This document shows positions 42,875-52,331 of a stretch of 64,000 nt of DNA, piece by piece. The DNA comes from Paraburkholderia acidicola (GTDB taxonomy: Bacteria; Pseudomonadota; Gammaproteobacteria; Burkholderiales; Burkholderiaceae). Positions within the stretch are counted from its first letter, which is position 1. Every line of letters starts with the position of its first letter. The stretch spans positions 310,001 to 374,000 of the forward strand of contig NZ_MTZV01000002.1 in NCBI RefSeq assembly GCF_002362315.1, in the 5' to 3' direction. The translations under genes were made by a program, and so were the position numbers. A model generated the notes under the pieces. The model did not search any database and had not been told where the DNA came from. It saw only the letters and a list, made by a program, of their open reading frames with translations.

Positions 42875-43109
42875 CAGAATGTGCTCCGTAGGGTGGTTTT
42901 GTCGAGACTGACAGCCTCCGCCGCCCGGACGCCGGTCCGGCAGAATGGGGCGGACTGTAGCAAACGGCCTTTATTTTCACAACGCATTTTGCGCTGGAAG
43001 AATAGTCCAAGGGGGAATAAGTTAGACCGATCAGATCGCCTTGGCAAGGCTCGACAATACGGAGTGTAGCGCGTGCTGACGTGCTGGTTGACGCGGGGTT
43101 GCGTTGCGG

Positions 43110-44342
43110 TCAGTAAGTCTCGATATGCAACCGGCCTTCTTTCCTGAGCCGCTGCCACAGCACGTCCCAGTCGAGGCCCTGCCCTTCCGCGATCTCTTTC
43201 AGCGCCTGCAACACACCCTCCTCCATGCCTTTCAACCCACAGACGTAGATGTGCGTGTTGTCGTCCTTCAACAACTGGGCGACATCGGGGGCGCGTTCGC
43301 GCATCGCGTCCTGCACATAGCGTTTGGGCTGTTTCGGCGTGCGCGAGAACGCGAGGTTCGTATCGATGAAATCTTTCGGCAGGTTGGTGAGCGGCCCAAA
43401 GTACGGCAGTTCCTCTTTCGTGCGCGCGCCGAAGAACAACATCAGCTTGCCGGTCGCGCCTTTCAGCCGGCGGCGTCGACGGTACTCGGTCATCGCGCGC
43501 ATCGGTGCCGAACCGGTGCCCGTGCAGATCATCAGTAGATGTGAGTTTGGATGGTTCGGCATCAGGAACGTGCCGCCGAACGGTCCGATCACGTTCACGA
43601 CATCGCCCTTCTTCAGGTCACACAGATAGTTCGAGCAGACGCCCGCGGTCGCGTTGCCGTCGTGATCCTGGACGACGCGCTTCACGGTCAGCGACACGTT
43701 GTTGTAGCCGGGGCGCTCGCCGTCGCGCGGACTCGCGATCGAGTATTGCCGTGCGTGATGCACGCGGCCGTCGGCGCTCGCGCCCGGCGGCAGGATACCG
43801 ATCGACTGGCCTTCAAGCACCGGGAACGGCTTCGCGCCGAAGTCGAGCACGATGTGATGGATTGCGCTGTCGGTGGCCGCATCGGTGAGGCGGTAGTTGC
43901 CGACCACCGTCGCGGTGGTCGGCGCCTTGTGCGTATAGAGATTGACGTAGGGCTTCGCTGCCGACCACGGTGGCACGATCGAGCCTCGCACCGTGTCGGT
44001 TTGCGGGCCGGGTTCGATAACGTTGCCTGCTTCTGCGTTTTCGGCTGCGACGATTGCTACGGGTACCGCGCCCTGCGTCGGCAGCACGTCCCATGTGAGC
44101 TGCTCATCGACACTGTATGCATCGGCACGCAACAACGTGCGCCAGTTGTCGATCGCACCGGTCGGGCATGGCGGCACACATGCCATGCAGCCGTTGCAGG
44201 TATCGGCCTTGACGACGTAGTTGTTCTCATCGTGTGTGATCGCATCGATCGGGCACGTCTCTTCGCATGTGTTGCAGCGAATGCAGATCTCCGGATCGAT
44301 CAAGTGCTGCTTCAGGACGTCGATCGATACTGGCGCGTTCAT
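43110..44342 (-). CDS. boxA: BoxA: reductase subunit of benzoyl-CoA 2,3-epoxidase
   Basis: A 410-residue ferredoxin-NADP reductase-like protein. Two N-terminal [4Fe-4S] ferredoxin motifs, [12 protein letters not shown] near 20-31 and [12 protein letters not shown] near 49-60, are followed by FAD and NADPH domains ([26 protein letters not shown]). It feeds electrons to BoxB for the epoxidation of benzoyl-CoA in the cytoplasm. Third gene of boxCBA, 32 bp after boxB. ATG at 44342 follows GGAGAC. Confidence 0.96.
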   Translation of the reverse strand: MNAPVSIDVLKQHLIDPEICIRCNTCEETCPIDAITHDENNYVVKADTCNGCMACVPPCPTGAIDNWRTLLRADAYSVDEQLTWDVLPTQGAVPVAIVAAENAEAGNVIEPGPQTDTVRGSIVPPWSAAKPYVNLYTHKAPTTATVVGNYRLTDAATDSAIHHIVLDFGAKPFPVLEGQSIGILPPGASADGRVHHARQYSIASPRDGERPGYNNVSLTVKRVVQDHDGNATAGVCSNYLCDLKKGDVVNVIGPFGGTFLMPNHPNSHLLMICTGTGSAPMRAMTEYRRRRRLKGATGKLMLFFGARTKEELPYFGPLTNLPKDFIDTNLAFSRTPKQPKRYVQDAMRERAPDVAQLLKDDNTHIYVCGLKGMEEGVLQALKEIAEGQGLDWDVLWQRLRKEGRLHIETY

Positions 44343-44374
44343 GGTTGTCTCCTGCCATGTGCTACGGTCTGTTC

Positions 44375-45802
44375 TTAATTGAACCGCACATATTCGAAGT
44401 CGACCGGCTGGCGATTCACGCCCATCGCCGGCGGCGCAATCCAGTTCGCAAACTTGCCCGGTTCGCTCACGCAGCCCATCAACGACGCGACATACGCGCG
44501 GTCTTCGGGCGTCGGCAGCCACTTCGCCTTGTTCGCGGCCCATTCGCTCTCGTCGATCACGCGGCCATCCGGCGCAACCCGCACGCCGGCGAACGTGCCG
44601 ATCTGCCGGTTGAACGCCTTGTGCGGTACGGTCAGACGAAAATCGAGTCCGGCCTTTTCGAGCACCTTGTTCCAGCGCCCGACGCCCGCCACCGAATCCT
44701 TGATGTAATCGTCGCGCAGCACTTCGTTCATCGCGTTGAGCATCGGCACCTCGCGCTCGACGAGCTTGCCGTCCTGCACATCGAGCAACCGATAGCTCTG
44801 ACCAACCAGTTGATGATCGTCGTCGCGCTTCGTCTCCTCGTAGCGCCCCTTCAGGCCTGAGCTATAGAACGTCGCCGCATTCGACGAATGGTCCGCGCCG
44901 AACAGGTCGATCGTCACTGAGTAGTGGAAGTTCAGATAGCGCTGGATGGTCGGCAAATCGATCACGCCGGCCGCACGGATGCGCGCGACGTCGTCGGTCT
45001 GCAGTTCGTTCATCACCTGCGCGGTACGCTGCACGACGCGCGATACGCCCGATTCGCCGACGAACATGTGATGTGCTTCTTCAGTCAGCATGAACTTCGT
45101 CGTGCGCGCAAGCGGATCGAAGCCCGACTCCGCGAGTGCCGACAACTGGAACTTGCCATCGCGATCGGTGAAGTACGTGAACATGTAGAACGCGAGCCAG
45201 TCCGGCGTCTTCTCGTTGAAGGCGCCGAGAATGCGCGGATTGTCGTCGTCGCCGGAGCGGCGGCCGAGCAGCGCTTCGGCTTCCTCGCGTCCGTCGCGGC
45301 CGAAGTAACGATGCAGCAGATACACCATCGCCCACAGGTGTCGCCCTTCTTCGACATTCACCTGGAACAGGTTGCGCAGGTCGTACATCGACGGCGCGGT
45401 GAGCCCGAGATGACGCTGCTGTTCAACCGATGCGGGTTCCGTGTCGCCCTGCGTGACGATGATGCGGCGCAGGTTCGCACGATGCTCGCCCGGCACGTCC
45501 TGCCAGGCGGCTTCGCCCTTGTGTTCGCCGAAGTGGATCGTGCGGTCCTGCTCACCGGGTGCGAGAAAAATCCCCCAGCGATAGTCGGGCATCTTCACGT
45601 GATCGAAATGCGCCCAGCCGCCCGCATCGACACTAACAGCGGTACGCAGATAGACATCGTAGTTGTGCGAGCCGTCCGGGCCCATATCGCCCCACCACGA
45701 CAGGAAGTTCGGTTGCCATTGTTCGAGCGCGCGCTGCAAGGCGCGGTCGTCGGCGAGGTTCACGTTGTTCGGGATCTTGTCGCTGTAGTTAATCGTGGAC
45801 AT
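44375..45802 (-). CDS. boxB: BoxB: benzoyl-CoA 2,3-epoxidase oxygenase subunit
   Basis: A 475-residue diiron oxygenase that adds oxygen to benzoyl-CoA to give the 2,3-epoxide, the signature step of the aerobic CoA-thioester benzoate route. Carboxylate/His ligands are carried by [13 protein letters not shown] near 148-160, EEAHHMF near 239-245 and acidic residues between. Full length. It works with BoxA and lies between boxC (27 bp upstream) and boxA. Confidence 0.97.
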   Translation of the reverse strand: MSTINYSDKIPNNVNLADDRALQRALEQWQPNFLSWWGDMGPDGSHNYDVYLRTAVSVDAGGWAHFDHVKMPDYRWGIFLAPGEQDRTIHFGEHKGEAAWQDVPGEHRANLRRIIVTQGDTEPASVEQQRHLGLTAPSMYDLRNLFQVNVEEGRHLWAMVYLLHRYFGRDGREEAEALLGRRSGDDDNPRILGAFNEKTPDWLAFYMFTYFTDRDGKFQLSALAESGFDPLARTTKFMLTEEAHHMFVGESGVSRVVQRTAQVMNELQTDDVARIRAAGVIDLPTIQRYLNFHYSVTIDLFGADHSSNAATFYSSGLKGRYEETKRDDDHQLVGQSYRLLDVQDGKLVEREVPMLNAMNEVLRDDYIKDSVAGVGRWNKVLEKAGLDFRLTVPHKAFNRQIGTFAGVRVAPDGRVIDESEWAANKAKWLPTPEDRAYVASLMGCVSEPGKFANWIAPPAMGVNRQPVDFEYVRFN

Positions 45803-45829
45803 GTCGGTTCCTTGTGCGGAATGCGCGCG

Positions 45830-47512
45830 TCAAACTCGCGCGACGTCGAACTGCGCCTTGCTGCCCTTGCCGTACACCTTGAGCGCACCCTTCTCGCCCA
45901 CCGCATTCGGCCGGTTGAAAATCCAGTTCTGCCACGCGGTGAGACGACCAAAGATGCGCGTCTCCATCGTCTCCGGCCCGTTGAAGCGCAGGTTCGCTTC
46001 GAGACCGGTCAGCGCATCGGGCGACATCGCCGAGCGCTCTTCGAGCGCGATGCGGATTTCGTCGGCCCAGTCGATGTCGTCCGGCGCGGCGGTCACGAGT
46101 CCAAGACGCTCGGCTTCGACTGGCCTGATCGCACTGCCAATCTTCGCGCGGACCGCATCGAGCGGCGCCGCTTCGTCATAGAAGCGCCGCGCAAGCCGCG
46201 ACTGATGCGTGACCATCGGATACAGACCGAAGTTGACTTCCGACAGCGTGATGACCGGTTCTTCGTCTTCGTTGCTGGGCAGCGCGGCCATATAGGTACG
46301 GTCGGCCGCGAACGCGAGTTCCGCGAACGTGCCCGCAAAGCATGAACCCGGTTCGATCAGCGCGAACAGCGAGCGCGACGACACGTCGATGCGCGCGAGC
46401 GTGCGGCGCAGCAGGCCGATCGTCTCACGCACGAACCAGTGCTGCTGGTGCAGCATCAACGATGCGTCGGCGGCGAGCAGCGCACGCGCATCACCCTCGG
46501 TACGGAAAATCCATGTGCCGATATCGAGTTCGTTGGTGCGCATGGAGAGAATCGCATCGTCGAGTTCACGCGCGAAGCGCAGCGGCCACCACTGCGCGCC
46601 GGCCGCGACGATGCCATCGATGTCGTCGGGCTGCGGCGTGGCGGGAGCTTTCGCAGTAAACGTAGCGGTACGTTTCGCACGATCAATCGCGACGTCGACA
46701 GTCGCGTAGCCGAGGCCGTCGTGACGTTCAGTACGTTCGATGCGGATCAGCGCAACGCCTTGTGCCTCAGCCGGGCGATCGCTCTGCGCAGCAAGTTCGA
46801 GCGCACGCGCCTGGATAGCCTGATCAAACTGGTTCGGCTTGACCACTTCATCGACGAGCCGCCATTCCTTCGCACGCTCGCCACGAATCCCTTCGACAAC
46901 GGTGCAGAAAATATCCGCACGATCGTGACGAACCTTGCGCTTGTCGGTGAGCCGCGTGAGACCACCGGTGCCCGGCAGTACACCAAGCAGCGGCACTTCC
47001 GGCAACGCAACCGACGACGACCGGTCATCCACCAGCCAGATTTCATCGCAGGCCATCGCGAGTTCGTAACCACCGCCGGCGCACGCACCATTCACGGCGG
47101 CGATGAACTTGAGTCCCGAATGACGCGACGAATCTTCAATACCGTTGCGCGTTTCGTTGGTGAACTTGCAGAAGTTGACCTTCCACGCGTGCGACGAGAG
47201 GCCAAGCATGAAGATGTTCGCGCCCGAGCAGAACACGCGGTCCTTGAGGCTCGTCATCACCACGGTCCGCACTTCCGGATGCTCGAAGCGGATGCGCTGG
47301 ATTGCGTCGTGCAATTCGATGTCGACGCCGAGATCGTACGAATTGAGCTTCAGCTTGTAGCCGTCGCGAATGCCGCCGTCTTCAGCGATGTCCATGCCGA
47401 GTGTCGCGACCGAACCTTCGAAGCTCAGTTTCCAGTGCCGGTATTGCGCGGGGGCGGTGCGATAGTCGACCGGTTGGGTCGCGGGGGGAGCGACGGTTTC
47501 GGCTGTGGACAT
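45830..47512 (-). CDS. boxC: BoxC: 2,3-epoxybenzoyl-CoA dihydrolase (ring cleaving)
   Basis: A 560-residue enzyme of the enoyl-CoA hydratase/isomerase superfamily that opens 2,3-epoxybenzoyl-CoA by hydrolysis to 3,4-dehydroadipyl-CoA semialdehyde and formate, without oxygen. Crotonase-type parts include MTSLKDRVFCSGANIFML and AVNGACAGGGYELAMACDEI in the N-terminal half. ATG at 47512 follows TTGGAGACACC and removes an upstream non-family stretch. First gene of boxCBA, behind the promoter at 47560-47588. Confidence 0.97.
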   Translation of the reverse strand: MSTAETVAPPATQPVDYRTAPAQYRHWKLSFEGSVATLGMDIAEDGGIRDGYKLKLNSYDLGVDIELHDAIQRIRFEHPEVRTVVMTSLKDRVFCSGANIFMLGLSSHAWKVNFCKFTNETRNGIEDSSRHSGLKFIAAVNGACAGGGYELAMACDEIWLVDDRSSSVALPEVPLLGVLPGTGGLTRLTDKRKVRHDRADIFCTVVEGIRGERAKEWRLVDEVVKPNQFDQAIQARALELAAQSDRPAEAQGVALIRIERTERHDGLGYATVDVAIDRAKRTATFTAKAPATPQPDDIDGIVAAGAQWWPLRFARELDDAILSMRTNELDIGTWIFRTEGDARALLAADASLMLHQQHWFVRETIGLLRRTLARIDVSSRSLFALIEPGSCFAGTFAELAFAADRTYMAALPSNEDEEPVITLSEVNFGLYPMVTHQSRLARRFYDEAAPLDAVRAKIGSAIRPVEAERLGLVTAAPDDIDWADEIRIALEERSAMSPDALTGLEANLRFNGPETMETRIFGRLTAWQNWIFNRPNAVGEKGALKVYGKGSKAQFDVARV

Positions 47513-47559
47513 GGGGTGTCTCCAAATAAATGCACGCTGTTCGATGCAGGCTTGATCGA

Positions 47560-47601
47560 ACAATAGTGCATTATTTTTCCCATGTAAAGCACTTTAGTGC
47601 A
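47560..47601 (-). promoter_or_regulatory. boxCBA promoter with TGCA operator boxes
   Basis: On the minus strand TTTACA (47588-47583), a 17-bp spacer and TATTGT (47565-47560) form a sigma-70 promoter directed to boxC. AGTGCA occurs at 47565-47570 and 47596-47601, 31 bp apart, and GCACT-TT-AGTGC is a perfect palindrome at 47589-47600. More TGCA cores are at 47531 and 47545. These resemble BzdR/BoxR sites. Confidence 0.65.
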
Positions 47602-48552
47602 TCATTCGATGCCTCGATCCTCCGCCGTTTCGGCCGCGAGCCGCGCCGCCAGCCGGTCGCGCAGTTGCAGATAGGCGTCGGCGAGCGTCTTTTCGCTGGT
47701 ATCGAACGTCATGTCCGCGCGTCCGTATAGCTCGCCGCGACCGGCCAGAATCCGCTTCAGGTCGTCCATCGCTTCGTTATTGCCCGACATCGGCCGCAGG
47801 TCGCCCTGGGCGACCACGCGCCGCATGTGTTCTTCGGGTGTGGCCTGCAGCCAGACCGTAAAGCAGTGCGCGAGCAGTGCGTTGAACGTCCCCGCCTCCG
47901 ACACCAGCCCGCCCGGCGACGCGATCACCGCGCGTTCGTGCTCCTGGATCACCGCCTCCAGCGCACGATGCTCGTACCGCCGGTACGCACTCGCGCCATA
48001 CAGCGAATGAATCTCCGACGGCGGACAGCCCGCCAGCTGCTCGATGACCCGGTTCAGTTCGACGAACGGCACCTTCAGTTCCTGCGCGAGCATCCGGCCC
48101 AGCGTCGATTTACCCGCGCCGCGCAGCCCGATCAGCGCGATCCGGTCCTTGCGATGCGGATCGCGCGGTGCCTGCGCGAACATCTCCGCGAGCGCGAGCC
48201 GCGCGCGCTGCAGCGCGGCCTGATCGCGGCCCTGCAGCAGTTCGCGGATCAACAGCCACTCGGCCGACGACGTCGTCTCGTCACCGATCACCTCGGCGAG
48301 CGGGCAGTTGAGCGTCGTCGCGATCTGCCGCAGCACCAGCACCGAGGCGTTGCCGACCCCGGACTCCAGATTCGCCAGATGCCGCTCGGAAAGACCGGTC
48401 TCCTGTGCGAGCGCCTTGCGGGTCATGCCGCGGCGCGCACGCAGCAGCCGCACGCGCTCGCCCATCGCGGTGAGAAACGGATCGCGCTCGCCTTTCGGCG
48501 CGTCAACATCGGGCACATCGGCGGCAGGGTCAGCAGAGTAAGTTTGCTTCAT
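47602..48552 (-). CDS. boxR: BoxR: benzoyl-CoA-responsive regulator (XRE HTH + shikimate-kinase-like domain)
   Basis: A 316-residue regulator with an N-terminal XRE helix-turn-helix (about 31-90, RKALAQETGLSERHLANLESG) and a C-terminal domain resembling shikimate kinase with Walker A GLRGAGKST at 142-150. This fusion is that of BzdR/BoxR, which bind benzoyl-CoA through the kinase-like part and release DNA. It sits directly upstream of boxC in the same direction, and its own promoter is divergent from that of the ligase unit. No strong SD is seen before the ATG at 48552. Confidence 0.93.
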   Translation of the reverse strand: MKQTYSADPAADVPDVDAPKGERDPFLTAMGERVRLLRARRGMTRKALAQETGLSERHLANLESGVGNASVLVLRQIATTLNCPLAEVIGDETTSSAEWLLIRELLQGRDQAALQRARLALAEMFAQAPRDPHRKDRIALIGLRGAGKSTLGRMLAQELKVPFVELNRVIEQLAGCPPSEIHSLYGASAYRRYEHRALEAVIQEHERAVIASPGGLVSEAGTFNALLAHCFTVWLQATPEEHMRRVVAQGDLRPMSGNNEAMDDLKRILAGRGELYGRADMTFDTSEKTLADAYLQLRDRLAARLAAETAEDRGIE

Positions 48553-48582
48553 ATGAGAGATTCGATATCCGCTTTAATGTGT

Positions 48583-48621
48583 ACTATAGTGCTTGACATG
48601 CATCAAGCAAGCGGTTAATTT
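48583..48621. promoter_or_regulatory. Overlapping divergent promoters of boxR and the ligase operon
   Basis: Rightward: TTGACA (48593-48598), 17 bp, TAATTT (48616-48621). Leftward: TATAGT as -10 at 48588-48583 with a TTGCTT-like -35 near 48605-48610. TGCATCA, a box-regulator core, lies inside the rightward spacer, so one bound BoxR could close both promoters. Confidence 0.6.
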
Positions 48622-48743
48622 TCGCCAAAACCCGGCGGAATAACAAACGCTGACGTACGCAGCCGCTTTTAGCGGCCGCGTCCCGGAGACGGTCGCCGGC
48701 CTCGCATGCACTGACATGCGGCCGGCGATCCACGGAGACCCCC

Positions 48744-49211
48744 ATGTCCCCTGACGATTTTCAGCGCCTCATCGCAGGCGTCACTTCGCAACTGGCCGAC
48801 CGTCCGCTCGACGGTGCACTCGCTGGTTGGCTCAATGCAACGTGGCCCGCGGATAGCACTGTCTTCCGCGATCTGGCCGCAGCGTGCCGCACCGGTGTCG
48901 CCGAAGGCTGGCTGTGCAATCGCGAGGGCGGCGGCATCCGTTACGGCCGCATCTTCAAGGCGCTGCCGGAAACCCACGGCTTCTCGGTCGATGTCGTCGA
49001 CATGAACAATCTTGCCGGCCCACACCACGTTCATCCGAACGGCGAGATCGATCTGATCATGCCGATCGATGAAGGCGCCACGTTCGACGGTCATCCCGCG
49101 GGCTGGTGCGTCTACGGGCCGGGTAGCGCGCATCGTCCGACGGTGGCGGGTGGCGAAGCGCTGATCCTGTATCTGCTGCCGCAAGGCGCGATCGAATTCA
49201 CGCCGTCCTGA
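48744..49211 (+). CDS. DUF4863 protein of the box cluster
   Basis: A 155-residue protein of the DUF4863 family, cupin-like in pattern (GPHHVHPNGEIDLIMPID near 92-109 and WCVYGPGSAHRPTVAGGEALILYLLPQG). Members occur in benzoate/nitrobenzoate clusters, and 4-hydroxylaminobenzoate lyase belongs to this group. The two His plus Glu suggest metal binding. First gene of the rightward unit, 65 bp before benzoate-CoA ligase, with a GGAGACC ribosome site. Its reaction in the box pathway is unproven. Confidence 0.85.
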   Translation: MSPDDFQRLIAGVTSQLADRPLDGALAGWLNATWPADSTVFRDLAAACRTGVAEGWLCNREGGGIRYGRIFKALPETHGFSVDVVDMNNLAGPHHVHPNGEIDLIMPIDEGATFDGHPAGWCVYGPGSAHRPTVAGGEALILYLLPQGAIEFTPS

Positions 49212-49276
49212 TCAGGCCGACACGCCTCGCCATCGTCATAGCCATCCCGTCGACGCCGCCCACCGTTGGAGGAACC

Positions 49277-50872
49277 ATGCAAGCCCTGCTGGACACACCG
49301 GCGAGCCCGCCCGCACAGGAAATCGCAACGCCGCCACCCGCGCGCTTCAACTTCGCGGCGCATCTGTTTGATCTCAATCAACAGCGCGCAACAAAGACCG
49401 CATATATCGACGACACGAGCGCAACGAGCTACGCCGAACTCGAAGACCACGCGCGCCGTTTCGCAACCGCACTGCGCTCGCTCGGCATTCACGCAGAGGA
49501 GCGCATCCTGCTCGTGATGCACGACACCGTCGAGTTGCCTATCTCCTTTCTCGGCGCGCTGTATGCAGGCGTCGTACCGGTGATCGCAAACACGCTGCTC
49601 ACTTCCGCCGATTACGTCTACATGCTCACGCACAGCCACGCGCGCGCGGTGATCGCATCGGGCGCGTTGCTGCCAGTCATCGCGCAAGCTTTGAACGACG
49701 CCGAGCATGACGGCTGCACGCTGATCGCCTCGCAACCTGGAGCGGGCGACCTGCCCTGCGCGTATGTATTGAGTCATCTGATCGGGCACGCGCCGCCCGC
49801 TGTCCGCGCCACGTCGAGCGGCGCCGACGACATCGCGTTCTGGCTCTACTCATCGGGCTCGACTGGCAAGCCGAAGGGCACGGTTCATACACACGCCAAC
49901 CTCTACTGGACCGCCGAGCTGTACGCGAAACCGATACTCGGCATCGGCGAACACGACGTAGTGTTCTCGGCGGCCAAGCTGTTCTTTGCGTACGGGCTCG
50001 GCAATGGACTCACGTTTCCGCTGACCGTCGGTGCGACCGCGATCCTGATGGCCGGACGCCCCACCGCCGACGCCGTGTTCGAGCGGCTCGTGCGCCATCG
50101 TCCGACGATCTTCTATGGCGTGCCGACGCTCTACGCAAACCTGCTCGTGTGTCCGGACCTGCCGGCGCGCGCCGATGTTTCGCTGCGCATCTGCACATCC
50201 GCCGGCGAAGCGTTGCCGCGCGAAGTCGGCGAACGCTTCGCTGCGCACTTCGGTTGCGATATTCTCGACGGCATCGGTTCGACCGAAATGCTGCACATCT
50301 TCCTGTCGAACCGCGCCGGCGATGTGCAGTACGGCACGACTGGCCGTCCCGTGCCCGGCTACGACGTCGAACTGCGCGACGAAACGGGCCAGCCGGTCGC
50401 CGATGGCGATGTCGGCGACCTGTATATCAAGGGGCCGAGCGCGGCGCTGATGTACTGGAGCAATCGCGAGAAATCGCGCGCGACGTTTCTCGGCGAATGG
50501 ATCAGAAGCGGCGACAAGTATCGCCGGCTGGCGAACGGCTGCTACGTCTACGCGGGACGCAGCGACGACATGCTGAAGGTGAGCGGCCAGTATGTATCGC
50601 CGGTCGAAGTCGAGATGGTGCTCGTCCAGCACGATGCGGTGCTCGAAGCGGCCGTTGTCGGCGTCGATCACGGCGGTCTCGTCAAAACCCGCGCGTTCGT
50701 CGTGCTGAAGCAGAGCGCCGTCGATTCGGGCACACTCGCCGACGAACTGAAGGCGTTCGTGAAAGAGCGGCTCGCACCGCACAAGTATCCACGCGACATC
50801 GTCTTCGTCGACGATCTGCCGAAAACCGCGACCGGCAAGATTCAACGCTTCAAGCTGCGGGAACTGCTCTGA
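49277..50872 (+). CDS. bclA: Benzoate-CoA ligase
   Basis: A 531-residue AMP-forming acyl-CoA synthetase that activates benzoate to benzoyl-CoA. The P-loop SSGSTGKPKGTVHTH is near 193-207 and the C-terminal catalytic lysine in PKTATGKIQRFKL near 516-528. The binding segment SSTLT-like FFAYGLGNGLTFPL is typical for benzoate/4-hydroxybenzoate ligases. Second gene of the rightward unit, followed after 8 bp by an alpha/beta hydrolase. Supplies the substrate for BoxBA. Confidence 0.95.
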   Translation: MQALLDTPASPPAQEIATPPPARFNFAAHLFDLNQQRATKTAYIDDTSATSYAELEDHARRFATALRSLGIHAEERILLVMHDTVELPISFLGALYAGVVPVIANTLLTSADYVYMLTHSHARAVIASGALLPVIAQALNDAEHDGCTLIASQPGAGDLPCAYVLSHLIGHAPPAVRATSSGADDIAFWLYSSGSTGKPKGTVHTHANLYWTAELYAKPILGIGEHDVVFSAAKLFFAYGLGNGLTFPLTVGATAILMAGRPTADAVFERLVRHRPTIFYGVPTLYANLLVCPDLPARADVSLRICTSAGEALPREVGERFAAHFGCDILDGIGSTEMLHIFLSNRAGDVQYGTTGRPVPGYDVELRDETGQPVADGDVGDLYIKGPSAALMYWSNREKSRATFLGEWIRSGDKYRRLANGCYVYAGRSDDMLKVSGQYVSPVEVEMVLVQHDAVLEAAVVGVDHGGLVKTRAFVVLKQSAVDSGTLADELKAFVKERLAPHKYPRDIVFVDDLPKTATGKIQRFKLRELL

Positions 50873-50880
50873 GGAACGTC

Positions 50881-51735
50881 ATGCCGCTTCCGTCGAACGC
50901 GACGACCACCGCCGCAGCCAGCGAATTCGCTACGTTACCCGCCACCGCGACACGCGATGCACTGCGCATCGAATATCGCTGGCTTGAAGCGGGCACACAT
51001 GACACACACGACGCGCCGCTCGCGGTGTTCCTGCACGAAGGCGCCGGCTCGGTCGCCACATGGCGCGACTGGCCACGAACACTTTGTGCACGGCTCGGCA
51101 TGCGCGGACTCATCTACTCGCGCCCCGGTTATGGGCAGTCGACACCACGCCCGCACACCGAACACTGGCCCGTCGATTTCATGCACCGCCAGGCGCACGA
51201 CGTGCTGCCTGCCCTGCTCGACGCGCTCGGTGTCGACGCAAAAACACGTGCGCGGATGTGGGTGATCGGCCATAGCGACGGCGGTTCGATCGCGCTGCTG
51301 TACGCGGCGGCCTTCCCCGCCGCGCTGGCCGGCGCCGTCGCGATCGCGCCGCACGTGTTCGTCGAGGACCTGTCGATCGACAGCATCCGCGAAGCAAAAC
51401 GCCTCTACGAATCAACCGATCTGCGCGAGCGGCTCGCGCGCTATCATGCCGACGTCGATTCCGCGTTCTACGGCTGGAACGACATCTGGCTCGACCCGGC
51501 ATTCCGCTCCTGGAACATCGTCGAGCAGTTGTCGACCATCCGCTGCCCGCTGCTCGCAGTGCAAGGCCATGACGATCACTACGGCACGATGACGCAGATC
51601 GAAACGATCGCCGCGCAGGTACCGCAAGCGCAACTGGCGAAGCTGAACGGCTGCGGACATTCACCGCATCGCGATGCGCCCGACGCACTGAACGACGCGA
51701 TCGTGTCGTTCGTCGGCGCAACACGTGATAGCTGA
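50881..51735 (+). CDS. Alpha/beta hydrolase of the benzoate operon
   Basis: A 284-residue alpha/beta hydrolase with a serine nucleophile in VIGHSDGGS near 130, oxyanion-hole motif HEGAGS near 54-59, and a late NGCGHSPHRDAP with the catalytic His near 260. GAGG in the tail of bclA serves as its ribosome site, so the two genes are coupled. It may be a thioesterase that rescues CoA from dead-end acyl-CoAs or an esterase releasing aromatic acids; both are inference. Confidence 0.87.
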   Translation: MPLPSNATTTAAASEFATLPATATRDALRIEYRWLEAGTHDTHDAPLAVFLHEGAGSVATWRDWPRTLCARLGMRGLIYSRPGYGQSTPRPHTEHWPVDFMHRQAHDVLPALLDALGVDAKTRARMWVIGHSDGGSIALLYAAAFPAALAGAVAIAPHVFVEDLSIDSIREAKRLYESTDLRERLARYHADVDSAFYGWNDIWLDPAFRSWNIVEQLSTIRCPLLAVQGHDDHYGTMTQIETIAAQVPQAQLAKLNGCGHSPHRDAPDALNDAIVSFVGATRDS

Positions 51736-51910
51736 ATCATTAAATATGCGGTAACGTTCCCGAAAGCTTGAACGCAGCACCATCCGGAGCAGCAAGGTCA
51801 TCGCGCCGGATTCACAATTCCTAAACACGCTACTGGTTATGCTTGTTGACTGCAGGGCCAACGTGCGTCGACACGTCGCCCGGCAATCTGCTTGAGTGCC
51901 GGAGAGCGTC

Positions 51911-52252
51911 ATGTCCCCCGAATTCCCCCCAGAATTCCGCAGTTTCGCTGTACACCGTAGCAAACGTTTAACCCGCCCGCTCCAACGCCCCACTGTGGTG
52001 CTGGCGTTCTGTTGCTGCGCGCTCGTCGCGGGCTGCAGCGACGACGACGGCGCCCGTGCGTCCGGCGCCGCTGCTTCGTCATCCCAATCAGCGCAATCCT
52101 CGCAGGGCAGCACGCCCGCCGCGCAATCCGCCTCCGCTTTCAACGCCTCGCCCGCCACGATCGTCACCCCACCCGCCCCGGCTTCGTCGCAAGCCGATGG
52201 CGCAGCCGCATCTGAAAGTCTCGCCCCACCCGTGATTCACACCGTCGATTGA
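51911..52252 (+). CDS. Small Ala/Ser-rich lipoprotein, 113 aa
   Basis: A 113-residue predicted lipoprotein: long basic N-terminus, hydrophobic core, lipobox VAGC (Cys42), then an acidic DDDG and a disordered Ala/Ser/Pro tail. Start at 51911 after GGAGAGCG. It lies 79 bp before the phospholipase C gene and may be co-transcribed. No functional clue beyond location. Confidence 0.62.
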   Translation: MSPEFPPEFRSFAVHRSKRLTRPLQRPTVVLAFCCCALVAGCSDDDGARASGAAASSSQSAQSSQGSTPAAQSASAFNASPATIVTPPAPASSQADGAAASESLAPPVIHTVD

Positions 52253-52331
52253 AGTTGCTGCACCCGGATCGGTGCCGTGCCGAGTTGTTTGCACCGTCGC
52301 TCTACCCACTTACTGAAGACCCAGGCTCAAC

